A model generated the notes under the pieces. It had not been told where the DNA came from. It did no database searches and saw only the letters and a program-made list of their open reading frames with translations. A stretch of 64,000 bases of DNA from Phytophthora quininea (lineage: Eukaryota; Oomycota; Peronosporomycetes; Peronosporales; Peronosporaceae). The stretch is from NCBI GenBank assembly GCA_011947345.1, contig JAAVTG010000614.1, positions 682,001-746,000 of the forward strand, read 5' to 3'. The position numbers and the translations under genes were made by a program. Of the stretch, positions 32,720 to 44,266 are shown in pieces; within the stretch, counting starts at the first letter, position 1, and every line of letters starts with the position of its first letter.

Positions 32720-33089
32720 GCCTCTCCCACCATTCATAGGTGGTGCAATGGGACGCGAAGATGAGGCAATTATTTTGCACTTGGCGAGGACGATCATCGC
32801 AACTTGGGAAGACGAGCACGCTTCATCTCTGCTCGCAAGTGCAACGGCTGGGCTCCTGTTACCATTTCTTCTTCAGCAAGCCACCCGTTAAGTAAGAAAT
32901 TCTGTGGCTCTACTGGTCGACAATCTAGTGCATTGTCAGCGATTTCTGTGGCCTCATTGGACCGCTGCGCGGCTCTCGGGCACCTGCGATTCCAATGGGG
33001 CTACGGCGGTTCCTGCTTCGCATCGGATAGCTGCCTTTTGGCATCAAGTGAATCTTTTTCTAATCATGTTTTGTTTGTTTGTTGTGTAG
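32720..33089 (+). other. Possible upstream exon region of peptidase-like pseudogene
   Basis: A reading at 32904-33045 could join the next ORF through a 43-bp GT-AG interval with a CTAAT element and a T-rich tract ending TTGTGTAG at about 33089. No domain is recognised in it. Confidence 0.3.
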
Positions 33090-33630
33090 ATGGAGTTAAG
33101 ACGTACTTCAAGCATGGTATGTCGAAATCAAGAGTATCTACCCGACTCATTTTCCTATTGCGGCATTTACTCGGTAAATAATGCTCTCCAAGAGCGTGAT
33201 TTCCTTACGCCGAAGCGGATGAGGCCTATTCTCAAGCAACTGAAGCAAGTTGACCCAAAAGTGGACCACGGGCATGCTCGGTTTGGTGCCTATACGACTG
33301 ATGCTCAACATTTCGCTCTACAGCCGCGAGGTAAGAGGCTGCGATATCTCAACCCGTCCACACGCGGCAGTGCAGCCCGCCGATTCGCCAAGACTGTGAG
33401 GCGTCGAAACCCTCCCTTCTGATCATCGGGTGTCGTCCTGGCCAACAGGAGGGCACGTGACACTACATTGCCCGTGTCCGTGTTAGGAAAATGACTCTGT
33501 TTGTTGAGTCAGACAACTACTACTTCTTTACGAACAGCGAAGACAAGCTACGTGCTCATTTTGAGCACGTTGATGGCGTGTACGCCATTGAGAAGGTTGT
33601 GTTCAAAAAGCCTCCTAAAGAAACGTGACC
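33090..33630 (+). pseudogene. Broken cysteine-peptidase-like gene
   Basis: A 110-codon ORF (33090-33422) contains SFSYCGIYSVNNALQ, which looks like the catalytic-cysteine helix of a papain-fold peptidase. After a shift, the reading continues with LIIGCRPGQQEG, a single TGA, then HYIARVRV, which fits the catalytic-histidine strand, and ends at 33630 after FFTNSEDKLRAHFEHVDGVY. The order Cys then His and the spacing of roughly 90-100 residues fit a small ubiquitin-type or phage-type cysteine peptidase, but I cannot name the family. The frame break plus an in-frame TGA suggest it is inactive, or that sequencing errors hide an intact gene. It sits among transposons and may be part of one. Confidence 0.45.
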
Positions 33631-34423
33631 TCGGTTGGTAACCTTCATATCTACCCGGAAACGCTCGGGAATATCAAAATTGAGTCTTAACAAAATAGCC
33701 CATATTATGCCTCCTTAATTTGAGTTGTGGTGAAATGGCCCTGCCAATTCTCCGAAACACGCTACATCGAAACTGCATGTTGTCAGCGGCGCGATTTCAT
33801 CCCCGTTGCCATCTTCGCAGTGGATCTTGCATACTTCTAGTAAACACCTCGTCCAACACCACTGCTACTGCCAAAATTGGTTCCCAAGGCTCAGCGACAA
33901 CACTCGCTGGCTTGAGTTTTACTAGATGATATGTGACTGGATAACATTCTAATACAGAAGAAAGTTTAGCTTAATTAGCAACGGTGATGCTCACTAATTG
34001 CACACGTCGACTAGCGGCATCATGCCATTATCTCTTGATTGCTTCAGTGCGTAGTCTCAGCGCGAGTAATGTCTTGGTAATGCCACGGGGTGCCCTTTTC
34101 TTCTTTACAACTGGGGGCAAACTTAAGTTGAGGACGGCCGAGCCAAGTTGGAGCGACACAATTGAACAGTCGCTCGGTGGGAAGGCAGGGCGTTTCGACA
34201 CCGTAGCGAGGATTTGCTTTCGCTTATCAACGACCTCTTCCGTCGCTAACGCCTATTTTCGTCGCTGTACCTCGTTATCGGCGCTTTTAGTCACTGCACA
34301 CTGTGCCCATATCGGCTTGTTTGTCACGAGTAGCCTTTTCTACGGGAGAGCCCTCCTTGTTTTGCCTTGTCGGCGGTGGGGGGAGGGGAGAGAGAGATGG
34401 AACTCGTTGCTCTTTCAATAGCA

Positions 34424-34454
<31 letters not shown>

Positions 34455-35075
34455 TGAAAGTAGGTGGCTTTGGCAATGCGCCAAATTGTTTACTTCACGT
34501 TCAAGATAGCTTTGTACTCTTCTATTTTTTTCCTTTAAAATTTGGTAAACTTATCACATCTTCTATGGTACCCGCCCTTACGTTGCCCCGCGAAGGACAC
34601 CACTCTCAGCAGCACCTCCATCGAACGGACTTCCGATTGGGCGGAGCCAATTGAAAACCACACCATCCGAGACGCTGGTGTCAAATGTGCTGGATCGACT
34701 TGCATCTCTTGGGAGTGATGTCGAAGCCACCTGATTTGTTGTTGTCTATTTTTCAAGGTAGACAATCTCTCTTCTAGTCCCCATATTGCGGTAGCTTCGA
34801 TACGATCTGGATTCAGCTTTCTTTTCCACTTACCACGTGCCGGTGGCGGATTGAGAACTCATTTAGTGGATTTCGCCAGAAGATGTCGAATGCCTGGAGC
34901 ATTAGAACAGCTTGTCCTTCCAAATCAATGATGGCTATTAGGTCATGAGTACAAGGAAGACCGAGCTCGTTTCGCTGGCCGCTGACTGTCACCATGGTGG
35001 TAACGTCAAGAATACAGATCAAACATCTCCTTGTGACGACAATCCACCTTTTGCATTGCGCATGTGTACCTTCGA
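33631..35075. other. Intergenic, no gene recognised
   Basis: Several short frames exist but none resembles a protein. The stretch contains a microsatellite at 34427-34454. Confidence 0.5.
34427..34454. repeat. (AT)14 microsatellite flanked by inverted 9-mers
   Basis: 28 bases of alternating A and T. CTTTCAATA lies just before and TATTGAAAG at the end, so the region can fold on itself. Confidence 0.85.
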
Positions 35076-35085
35076 CTAGCCGAGC

Positions 35086-35161
35086 GCCGCCGCTACGCGG
35101 CGGTGGGTTATGGTTGGATGCAGCTGTGGACCGCCCGCCTCCGCTACGCTCCGGCGGGATG
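35086..35161 (-). repeat. Helitron 3' subterminal hairpins
   Basis: Two palindromes, CCGCCGCTACGCGGCGG near 35088-35104 and CCGCCTCCGCTACGCTCCGG near 35138-35157. The first is close to the CTAG terminus. Confidence 0.75.
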
Positions 35162-35322
35162 ATTTAACTTTTCACACGAATTAGTAAGTAGTTTAATCTA
35201 AAACTGCGGGCTTATAAAATATTTTATAAAACACATGAAAAGTGCCATTTGTCCAAAATAAAGCTTGGTTCTAGTTCGTAGTGGCAAGCTACTACATCTA
35301 GCCTAGCAATGGACCTCGACAC

Positions 35323-37520
35323 CTAATCAAAAATCTGCGTGTACACGATGCTTCTCGTGTGAACTCCCGGCTCTATGAACTCTGGATACTCAATCAATGC
35401 CTTGAACTTGCTTCAGGAGGTCACGCGAGACAACGCCACATACAATTGGCCATGCGAAAAGCACGGGGAGCCAAGTACAGCCCCAAGTTTAACACCGTCT
35501 GACCTTGGGCCTTGTTAATCGTCATGGCGAGTGCTGGTTGCACGGGAACTGCTTTCGTCGTAGCCGGAAGGGGAAATCGGAGCTGTCGTCGTCGCTCACG
35601 AACTTAATTCTCGGGATGAGTACTTCTTGGCCTGTTCGTTCTCCAGTCATAATTGTTGCTCTAATGACGTGGTCCTTCAAGTCGACGATCCGTAGACGCG
35701 TCCGTTGCACAGTCCAAGATCCGGGTTCAGATTTCTCATCATCATGATGGGGATGCCCTTCTTAAGCAATAGTCTGTGAGGTGGAATCCCGTTCATGTTC
35801 ACCGAGTGGAGGAACTCCTGCTCGAAAAATGTTCCGTCATCATCCTCCACCGAGTCCACCGACAGATACTCCCGCGCTGTCTCCGGAAGTCGAGCTGCGG
35901 CTGTCTCGTTGATTCTCCGTACCGTCTCATTCGTAGTCGTCAAAACCGTCCGGCTGGCAAAATATTCATCCGCCGCAACCTCTGGATTGGCAATGTCGGC
36001 ATACATTACGTCAATGATGCGGGCCATACCCCTAGGTGTTGCCCCTGGAGCTATTTCCTCGTCTTCGTCTTCCTTTACAGGAGGATGCGGGATCAGCATA
36101 TCAGCAAGAATCTTGATGTAGTCATTGCCAAGATCAGCACGTTTTTCGTGCCGACCCTCCCCAACGGCAAGCAAAAAATCAGAGAAAGACAGGATATCCT
36201 CGTCGCTTTCTCCTGTCCCCTCGCTCCCAATGCGCATGTTCTGTGTTAACCGAACCTGCAAAAGTGTCTCCACAGAGGCGATTCCTTTATACATGCATTG
36301 ATCGTTTCTGCAGGCGTGCCTCTCTTCACGACAGGAAGGATCTGGCGGAAATCTCCTGAGAGGACAAAAACCTTTCCGCCGAAAGGCTCCCTGGGGTTAT
36401 CCATAATGTCCCGTACCGTTCGGTCGACAGCCTCAAACGCGTGGCGATGCGTCATCGGAGCTTCATCCCAAATGACCAAACTGGTCTGGTGGATAAGCTT
36501 GCGCAGGTGCGACTGTTTGAAAATCGAACACGTAGAATCCTTGTCCAGTTTCAGCGGAATTTTGACAGTAGAATGCGCCGTACGCCCACCCATGAGAAGC
36601 AGAGATGCAATTCCACTGGACGCAACAGCAAGTGCAATCTTCCCATCCAGACGCACCCTGGCCAAAATGTGTCGAAGTAGCGTAGACTTTCCCGTTCCAC
36701 CAGGCCCATCAACAAAGAAAAGCTTTTGTGAAACTTCCCGCGTGGATGACCTGCCCCCGTCGTTACGCGAAGCGCTGGCCGTCGATACCTCATGTCCTGA
36801 CTCAACTTCGACGGCTTGTATGATCTGGTCGAATACGGCTTCCTGCCCTTCGTTAAGTTTGGCCTCGTCGCGAACAATAGCCTCCAATGTCCTTGCGCTG
36901 TAGCCTTTCTCGCGGCGTATGAGATTGTTGTCGAGAAGAGACTCTCGAACCAAACTCGGGAAGTCACTTAACTGCGGAAGGTCAAAATCGGTCACAGCAT
37001 ACCCACTCACCTTTAGCAAATCGTTCACGCTTCTTAGCGTCTCAAACAACACCACAGTCACCCGTGTAGACTCGGGAAGGTTCCGGTGCTTATGTGCTAT
37101 ATCCCGATTCAATTCCTCATAGAATTGGTCTCACAACCCACGGACATCTCTTGGCATCGAGTACACTAACAGTGTACTGAAGAGCTGTCGAAGTTGGTAT
37201 GGGATCTGAAAACTTGCAGCCTCTGTCATGCATGCAACCCACCTTGTTCGTTGTCCAGGTATCCCAATTGTAACGCTGTGTCTCTAAACGTGGGACACAC
37301 TACGCCGTTAACTGTCCGTAAACTCTCGAACGATGTAGGCTCTCTTCGATTACAGAGCAATATTCGGAGGAAAAACTTCTCGGCGTCCGGGAGGTTACAT
37401 GGATTATTCTTTCTAGTGCCTCTCTCTACTGCTTGCGCCGAACCCACTGCTTCTCTTTCCAAACGAACTCCTTGGGGATGTCCTTGTATAGCATCGTTTC
37501 GCAAGCGAGCGCAGGTAACG
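35323..37520 (-). pseudogene. Helitron PIF1-like helicase, degraded
   Basis: The helicase would unwind DNA during rolling-circle transposition. Motifs in order on the minus strand: YKDIPKEFVWKEKQW (37480), FFLRILL and TSFESLRTVNGVVCPTF (37380-37300), LNEGQEAVFDQI (36860), Walker A DGPGGTGKSTLLRH (36700), Walker B VIWDEAPM (36460), SGDFRQILPVVKRG (36340), ALAMTINKAQGQT (35520) and QLYVALSRVTS (35440). The C-terminal reading ends at a TAG at 35323. Frame changes near 36250, 35680 and 35470 and internal stops mark it as broken. Some could be sequencing indels, but the N-terminal loss is real within this window. Confidence 0.85.
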
Positions 37521-37967
37521 TTCCCACGCTCCATCGCGTTTGGTTTTGGTTGTGTGTGGACTACGTGTGTGGGGACTACTGTTGACCTCTTCATTAAGTA
37601 CGTTTGGTGTGTACCACCCTACTATTCGTGTGGTCCACGTCTCGGGCCGCCTTCGCTCCGCTCGGCAGCGATTGGTCGAAATTGTTTTTGGCGAATAGGC
37701 GCCGCCGTCGCTGGCGCTCGGCAGCCAATGGCAGCGCCGGATCTTGTCCATCGAAACTCGGCGACGGACCGACCGACAGACTGACAGACAAACGGACAGA
37801 CAGCAAGTCTTTAGTAGTAGTCTTAAGATAGAGATAAAGTGGCAAAACCAAAAAACCTGTAACATAAAGATAACTTATCACTTCTCGTTTTTCACAATAG
37901 TTGCTTCTATGCAAGAGCTCTTCACAGCTAGAGGACTTAGTCCCCCTCTTACCCCCTCCCCTTTAAA
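37521..37967. other. Junction between Helitron remnant and tRNA array
   Basis: No gene is seen. It contains a GACA/GACC-rich short tandem stretch at about 37765-37805. Confidence 0.5.
37765..37805. repeat. Imperfect (GACA)n tandem repeat
   Basis: Repeated CAGA/GACA tetranucleotides; may mark an old transposon end. Confidence 0.6.
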
Positions 37968-38167
37968 TAAACGAGCCGTGATGCGGTTGTGAGCAGGCAT
38001 GGAGACCGACCGCTGCGCACTGTTGGCGAGGCCGGTGATCGGCTGTACGAGTTGGTCCGCGGGTGTGAAGCAAGGCGTGCGTGTGTGGAGGTGTGTGGTT
38101 TGTGTCGTGTGTGTGTCGTGCGTGTGTCGCGTTTGGCAAGAAGTGTGGCGGTCGTGCGTGTCGTGCT

Positions 38168-38239
38168 TCTCCTATAGCTCAGTTGGTAGAGCGTGCGGCT
38201 GTTAACCTCAAGGTCGCTGGTTCAAACCCAGCTGGGAGA
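38168..38239 (+). tRNA. tRNA-Asn-GTT: tRNA-Asn(GTT), array copy 1
   Basis: 72 bases with all four arms: acceptor TCTCCTA/TGGGAGA, D arm GCTC/GAGC, anticodon loop CTGTTAA (anticodon GTT), T arm GCTGG/CCAGC. The internal Pol III A box (TAGCTCAGTTGG) and B box (GGTTCAAACCC) are good matches. The anticodon stem TGCGG/CCTCA has one C-U mismatch (positions 29:41), shared by every copy. No intron. This copy has T4 eight bases after the gene. Confidence 0.95.
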
Positions 38240-38918
38240 GCTTCTTTTGCGCCACACACTACCCGCCCTACCTTTTGCTTGCAACGCTCTACCGTGCTCT
38301 CCCTTGCCGCTACCGAGCTGCACCGATTCTCCACCGATTCTCACTACGAACCCCACCCGGTCTCCAACCCCACGACCCTCGAACGTCGCCTTTGCTCGGC
38401 CTGATCCAGAGCCATCGACGGCCCAGCAGAAATCCACACCACACCGCCGGTTCCTACTGTCGCCACAGCATGTCTTGCGAGTGTGCGACGATCCGCAACG
38501 ACGGTCAGCACGTCCGACGAGTGCCGCATGGCTGCGGAGCGACTGGCCAAGCCTCTCGGAGCACTCCAAGTTGACGACCCGACCGGCGACGCCAGCCCGC
38601 AGTGTGACCCCGAAGGTCTCGAGTCCCGACCGATAGCGCGTTTCACTCGGAGCGCGGTCCAGCCCCAGAGCATCGTAAGCAGCCGCTTCACAAGGCGCAT
38701 ACGTGAGCTGGGACCAATTAAACGAGCCGTGATGCGGTTGTGAGCAGGCATGGAGACCGACCGCTGCGCACTGTTGGCGAGGCCGGTGATCGGCTGTACG
38801 AGTTGGTCCGCGGGTGTGAAGCAAGGCGTGCGTGTGTGGAGGTGTGTGGTTTGTGTCGTGTGTGTGTCGTGCGTGTGTCGCGTTTGGCGAGAAGTGTGGC
38901 GGTCGTGCGTGTCGTGCT

Positions 38919-38990
38919 TCTCCTATAGCTCAGTTGGTAGAGCGTGCGGCTGTTAACCTCAAGGTCGCTGGTTCAAACCCAGCTGGGAGA
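38919..38990 (+). tRNA. tRNA-Asn-GTT: tRNA-Asn(GTT), array copy 2
   Basis: Same gene sequence as copy 1. Only T3 follows directly; the nearest T4 is about 32 bases downstream. Long unit type (extra 11 bp), GTGCGCG variant. Confidence 0.95.
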
Positions 38991-39679
38991 GCTTCTTTGC
39001 GCCACACACTACCCGCCCTACCTTTTGCTTGCAACGCTCTACCGTGCTCTCCCTTGCCGCTACCGAGCTGCACCGATTCTCCACCGATTCTCCACCGATT
39101 CTCACTACGAACCCCACCCGGTCTCCAACCCCACGACCCTCGAACGTCGCCTTTGCTCGGCCTGATCCAGAGCCATCGACGGCCCAGCAGAAATCCACAC
39201 CACACCGCCGGTTCCTACTGTCGCCACAGCATGTCTTGCGAGTGCGCGACGATCCGCAACGACGGTCAGCACGTCCGACGAGTGCCGCATGGCTGCGGAG
39301 CGACTGGCCAAGCCTCTCGGAGCACTCCAAGTTGACGACCCGACCGGCGACGCCAGCCCGCAGTGTGACCCCGAAGGTCTCGAGTCCCGACCGATAGCGC
39401 GTTTCACTCGGAGCGCGGTCCAGCCCCAGAGCATCGTAAGCAGCCGCTTCACAAGGCGCATACGTGAGCTGGGACCAATTAAACGAGCCGTGATGCGGTT
39501 GTGAGCAGGCATGGAGACCGACCGCTGCGCACTGTTGGCGAGGCCGGTGATCGGCTGTACGAGTTGGTCCGCGGGTGTGAAGCAAGGCGTGCGTGTGTGG
39601 AGGTGTGTGGTTTGTGTCGTGTGTGTGTCGTGCGTGTGTCGCGTTTGGCGAGAAGTGTGGCGGTCGTGCGTGTCGTGCT

Positions 39680-39751
39680 TCTCCTATAGCTCAGTTGGTA
39701 GAGCGTGCGGCTGTTAACCTCAAGGTCGCTGGTTCAAACCCAGCTGGGAGA
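39680..39751 (+). tRNA. tRNA-Asn-GTT: tRNA-Asn(GTT), array copy 3
   Basis: Same gene sequence. T3 directly after, T4 further on. Long unit type, GTGTGCG variant. Confidence 0.95.
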
Positions 39752-40440
39752 GCTTCTTTGCGCCACACACTACCCGCCCTACCTTTTGCTTGCAACGCTC
39801 TACCGTGCTCTCCCTTGCCGCTACCGAGCTGCACCGATTCTCCACCGATTCTCCACCGATTCTCACTACGAACCCCACCCGGTCTCCAACCCCACGACCC
39901 TCGAACGTCGCCTTTGCTCGGCCTGATCCAGAGCCATCGACGGCCCAGCAGAAATCCACACCACACCGCCGGTTCCTACTGTCGCCACAGCATGTCTTGC
40001 GAGTGTGCGACGATCCGCAACGACGGTCAGCACGTCCGACGAGTGCCGCATGGCTGCGGAGCGACTGGCCAAGCCTCTCGGAGCACTCCAAGTTGACGAC
40101 CCGACCGGCGACGCCAGCCCGCAGTGTGACCCCGAAGGTCTCGAGTCCCGACCGATAGCGCGTTTCACTCGGAGCGCGGTCCAGCCCCAGAGCATCGTAA
40201 GCAGCCGCTTCACAAGGCGCATACGTGAGCTGGGACCAATTAAACGAGCCGTGATGCGGTTGTGAGCAGGCATGGAGACCGACCGCTGCGCACTGTTGGC
40301 GAGGCCGGTGATCGGCTGTACGAGTTGGTCCGCGGGTGTGAAGCAAGGCGTGCGTGTGTGGAGGTGTGTGGTTTGTGTCGTGTGTGTGTCGTGCGTGTGT
40401 CGCGTTTGGCGAGAAGTGTGGCGGTCGTGCGTGTCGTGCT

Positions 40441-40512
40441 TCTCCTATAGCTCAGTTGGTAGAGCGTGCGGCTGTTAACCTCAAGGTCGCTGGTTCAAAC
40501 CCAGCTGGGAGA
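40441..40512 (+). tRNA. tRNA-Asn-GTT: tRNA-Asn(GTT), array copy 4
   Basis: Same gene sequence. Short unit type, GTGTGCG variant. Confidence 0.95.
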
Positions 40513-41190
40513 GCTTCTTTGCGCCACACACTACCCGCCCTACCTTTTGCTTGCAACGCTCTACCGTGCTCTCCCTTGCCGCTACCGAGCTGCACCGATT
40601 CTCCACCGATTCTCACTACGAACCCCACCCGGTCTCCAACCCCACGACCCTCGAACGTCGCCTTTGCTCGGCCTGATCCAGAGCCATCGACGGCCCAGCA
40701 GAAATCCACACCACACCGCCGGTTCCTACTGTCGCCACAGCATGTCTTGCGAGTGTGCGACGATCCGCAACGACGGTCAGCACGTCCGACGAGTGCCGCA
40801 TGGCTGCGGAGCGACTGGCCAAGCCTCTCGGAGCACTCCAAGTTGACGACCCGACCGGCGACGCCAGCCCGCAGTGTGACCCCGAAGGTCTCGAGTCCCG
40901 ACCGATAGCGCGTTTCACTCGGAGCGCGGTCCAGCCCCAGAGCATCGTAAGCAGCCGCTTCACAAGGCGCATACGTGAGCTGGGACCAATTAAACGAGCC
41001 GTGATGCGGTTGTGAGCAGGCATGGAGACCGACCGCTGCGCACTGTTGGCGAGGCCGGTGATCGGCTGTACGAGTTGGTCCGCGGGTGTGAAGCAAGGCG
41101 TGCGTGTGTGGAGGTGTGTGGTTTGTGTCGTGTGTGTGTCGTGCGTGTGTCGCGTTTGGCGAGAAGTGTGGCGGTCGTGCGTGTCGTGCT

Positions 41191-41262
41191 TCTCCTATAG
41201 CTCAGTTGGTAGAGCGTGCGGCTGTTAACCTCAAGGTCGCTGGTTCAAACCCAGCTGGGAGA
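41191..41262 (+). tRNA. tRNA-Asn-GTT: tRNA-Asn(GTT), array copy 5
   Basis: Same gene sequence. Short unit type; the unit lacks one base near 41581 (CTCGGGCACTCC). Confidence 0.95.
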
Positions 41263-41939
41263 GCTTCTTTGCGCCACACACTACCCGCCCTACCTTTTGC
41301 TTGCAACGCTCTACCGTGCTCTCCCTTGCCGCTACCGAGCTGCACCGATTCTCCACCGATTCTCACTACGAACCCCACCCGGTCTCCAACCCCACGACCC
41401 TCGAACGTCGCCTTTGCTCGGCCTGATCCAGAGCCATCGACGGCCCAGCAGAAATCCACACCACACCGCCGGTTCCTACTGTCGCCACAGCATGTCTTGC
41501 GAGTGTGCGACGATCCGCAACGACGGTCAGCACGTCCGACGAGTGCCGCATGGCTGCGGAGCGACTGGCCAAGCCTCTCGGGCACTCCAAGTTGACGACC
41601 CGACCGGCGACGCCAGCCCGCAGTGTGACCCCGAAGGTCTCGAGTCCCGACCGATAGCGCGTTTCACTCGGAGCGCGGTCCAGCCCCAGAGCATCGTAAG
41701 CAGCCGCTTCACAAGGCGCATACGTGAGCTGGGACCAATTAAACGAGCCGTGATGCGGTTGTGAGCAGGCATGGAGACCGACCGCTGCGCACTGTTGGCG
41801 AGGCCGGTGATCGGCTGTACGAGTTGGTCCGCGGGTGTGAAGCAAGGCGTGCGTGTGTGGAGGTGTGTGGTTTGTGTCGTGTGTGTGTCGTGCGTGTGTC
41901 GCGTTTGGCGAGAAGTGTGGCGGTCGTGCGTGTCGTGCT

Positions 41940-42011
41940 TCTCCTATAGCTCAGTTGGTAGAGCGTGCGGCTGTTAACCTCAAGGTCGCTGGTTCAAACC
42001 CAGCTGGGAGA
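41940..42011 (+). tRNA. tRNA-Asn-GTT: tRNA-Asn(GTT), array copy 6
   Basis: Same gene sequence. Unit shares a one-base deletion (AGCGAAATCC) with copy 7. Confidence 0.95.
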
Positions 42012-42688
42012 GCTTCTTTGCGCCACACACTACCCGCCCTACCTTTTGCTTGCAACGCTCTACCGTGCTCTCCCTTGCCGCTACCGAGCTGCACCGATTC
42101 TCCACCGATTCTCACTACGAACCCCACCCGGTCTCCAACCCCACGACCCTCGAACGTCGCCTTTGCTCGGCCTGATCCAGAGCCATCGACGGCCCAGCGA
42201 AATCCACACCACACCGCCGGTTCCTACTGTCGCCACAGCATGTCTTGCGAGTGTGCGACGATCCGCAACGACGGTCAGCACGTCCGACGAGTGCCGCATG
42301 GCTGCGGAGCGACTGGCCAAGCCTCTCGGAGCACTCCAAGTTGACGACCCGACCGGCGACGCCAGCCCGCAGTGTGACCCCGAAGGTCTCGAGTCCCGAC
42401 CGATAGCGCGTTTCACTCGGAGCGCGGTCCAGCCCCAGAGCATCGTAAGCAGCCGCTTCACAAGGCGCATACGTGAGCTGGGACCAATTAAACGAGCCGT
42501 GATGCGGTTGTGAGCAGGCATGGAGACCGACCGCTGCGCACTGTTGGCGAGGCCGGTGATCGGCTGTACGAGTTGGTCCGCGGGTGTGAAGCAAGGCGTG
42601 CGTGTGTGGAGGTGTGTGGTTTGTGTCGTGTGTGTGTCGTGCGTGTGTCGCGTTTGGCGAGAAGTGTGGCGGTCGTGCGTGTCGTGCT

Positions 42689-42760
42689 TCTCCTATAGCT
42701 CAGTTGGTAGAGCGTGCGGCTGTTAACCTCAAGGTCGCTGGTTCAAACCCAGCTGGGAGA
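42689..42760 (+). tRNA. tRNA-Asn-GTT: tRNA-Asn(GTT), array copy 7
   Basis: Same gene sequence. Long unit with a TAC deletion (CTCACGAACC), also found in copy 18. Confidence 0.95.
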
Positions 42761-43444
42761 GCTTCTTTGCGCCACACACTACCCGCCCTACCTTTTGCTT
42801 GCAACGCTCTACCGTGCTCTCCCTTGCCGCTACCGAGCTGCACCGATTCTCCACCGATTCTCCACCGATTCTCACGAACCCCACCCGGTCTCCAACCCCA
42901 CGACCCTCGAACGTCGCCTTTGCTCGGCCTGATCCAGAGCCATCGACGGCCCAGCGAAATCCACACCACACCGCCGGTTCCTACTGTCGCCACAGCATGT
43001 CTTGCGAGTGTGCGACGATCCGCAACGACGGTCAGCACGTCCGACGAGTGCCGCATGGCTGCGGAGCGACTGGCCAAGCCTCTCGGAGCACTCCAAGTTG
43101 ACGACCCGACCGGCGACGCCAGCCCGCAGTGTGACCCCGAAGGTCTCGAGTCCCGACCGATAGCGCGTTTCACTCGGGCGCGGTCCAGCCCCAGAGCATC
43201 GTAAGCAGCCGCTTCACAAGGCGCATACGTGAGCTGGGACCAATTAAACGAGCCGTGATGCGGTTGTGAGCAGGCATGGAGACCGACCGCTGCGCACTGT
43301 TGGCGAGGCCGGTGATCGGCTGTACGAGTTGGTCCGCGGGTGTGAAGCAAGGCGTGCGTGTGTGGAGGTGTGTGGTTTGTGTCGTGTGTGTGTCGTGCGT
43401 GTGTCGCGTTTGGCGAGAAGTGTGGCGGTCGTGCGTGTCGTGCT

Positions 43445-43516
43445 TCTCCTATAGCTCAGTTGGTAGAGCGTGCGGCTGTTAACCTCAAGGTCGCTGGTTC
43501 AAACCCAGCTGGGAGA
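43445..43516 (+). tRNA. tRNA-Asn-GTT: tRNA-Asn(GTT), array copy 8
   Basis: Same gene sequence. From here to copy 21 every unit has the GTGCGCG variant. Confidence 0.95.
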
Positions 43517-44194
43517 GCTTCTTTGCGCCACACACTACCCGCCCTACCTTTTGCTTGCAACGCTCTACCGTGCTCTCCCTTGCCGCTACCGAGCTGCACC
43601 GATTCTCCACCGATTCTCACTACGAACCCCACCCGGTCTCCAACCCCACGACCCTCGAACGTCGCCTTTGCTCGGCCTGATCCAGAGCCATCGACGGCCC
43701 AGCAGAAATCCACACCACACCGCCGGTTCCTACTGTCGCCACAGCATGTCTTGCGAGTGCGCGACGATCCGCAACGACGGTCAGCACGTCCGACGAGTGC
43801 CGCATGGCTGCGGAGCGACTGGCCAAGCCTCTCGGAGCACTCCAAGTTGACGACCCGACCGGCGACGCCAGCCCGCAGTGTGACCCCGAAGGTCTCGAGT
43901 CCCGACCGATAGCGCGTTTCACTCGGAGCGCGGTCCAGCCCCAGAGCATCGTAAGCAGCCGCTTCACAAGGCGCATACGTGAGCTGGGACCAATTAAACG
44001 AGCCGTGATGCGGTTGTGAGCAGGCATGGAGACCGACCGCTGCGCACTGTTGGCGAGGCCGGTGATCGGCTGTACGAGTTGGTCCGCGGGTGTGAAGCAA
44101 GGCGTGCGTGTGTGGAGGTGTGTGGTTTGTGTCGTGTGTGTGTCGTGCGTGTGTCGCGTTTGGCGAGAAGTGTGGCGGTCGTGCGTGTCGTGCT

Positions 44195-44266
44195 TCTCCT
44201 ATAGCTCAGTTGGTAGAGCGTGCGGCTGTTAACCTCAAGGTCGCTGGTTCAAACCCAGCTGGGAGA
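44195..44266 (+). tRNA. tRNA-Asn-GTT: tRNA-Asn(GTT), array copy 9
   Basis: Same gene sequence; consensus 750-bp unit. Confidence 0.95.

Larger units (their letters stand above)
35076..37520 (-). mobile_element. Degraded Helitron, 5' truncated, with intact-looking 3' end
   Basis: On the minus strand the PIF1-type helicase remnant is followed by 3' sequence with two GC-rich hairpins (35137-35161 and 35086-35106, stem GCCGCC with loop GCGTAGC-like) and then CTAG at 35079-35076, followed by T. A hairpin about 6-10 bases before CTRR, with insertion before a T, is the established Helitron 3' signature. The replication-initiator (Rep) part is not found, and the reading is lost upstream of about 37520. 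Confidence 0.8.

Noticed and set aside
33984..34654. Several short plus-strand ORFs around the AT microsatellite
   Set aside because: Low-complexity or simple-repeat translation (for example runs of Ile-Tyr) with no family match.
37600..37967. Helitron 5' end in the GACA-rich stretch
   Set aside because: No convincing TC start with flanking A could be fixed without a second copy for comparison.
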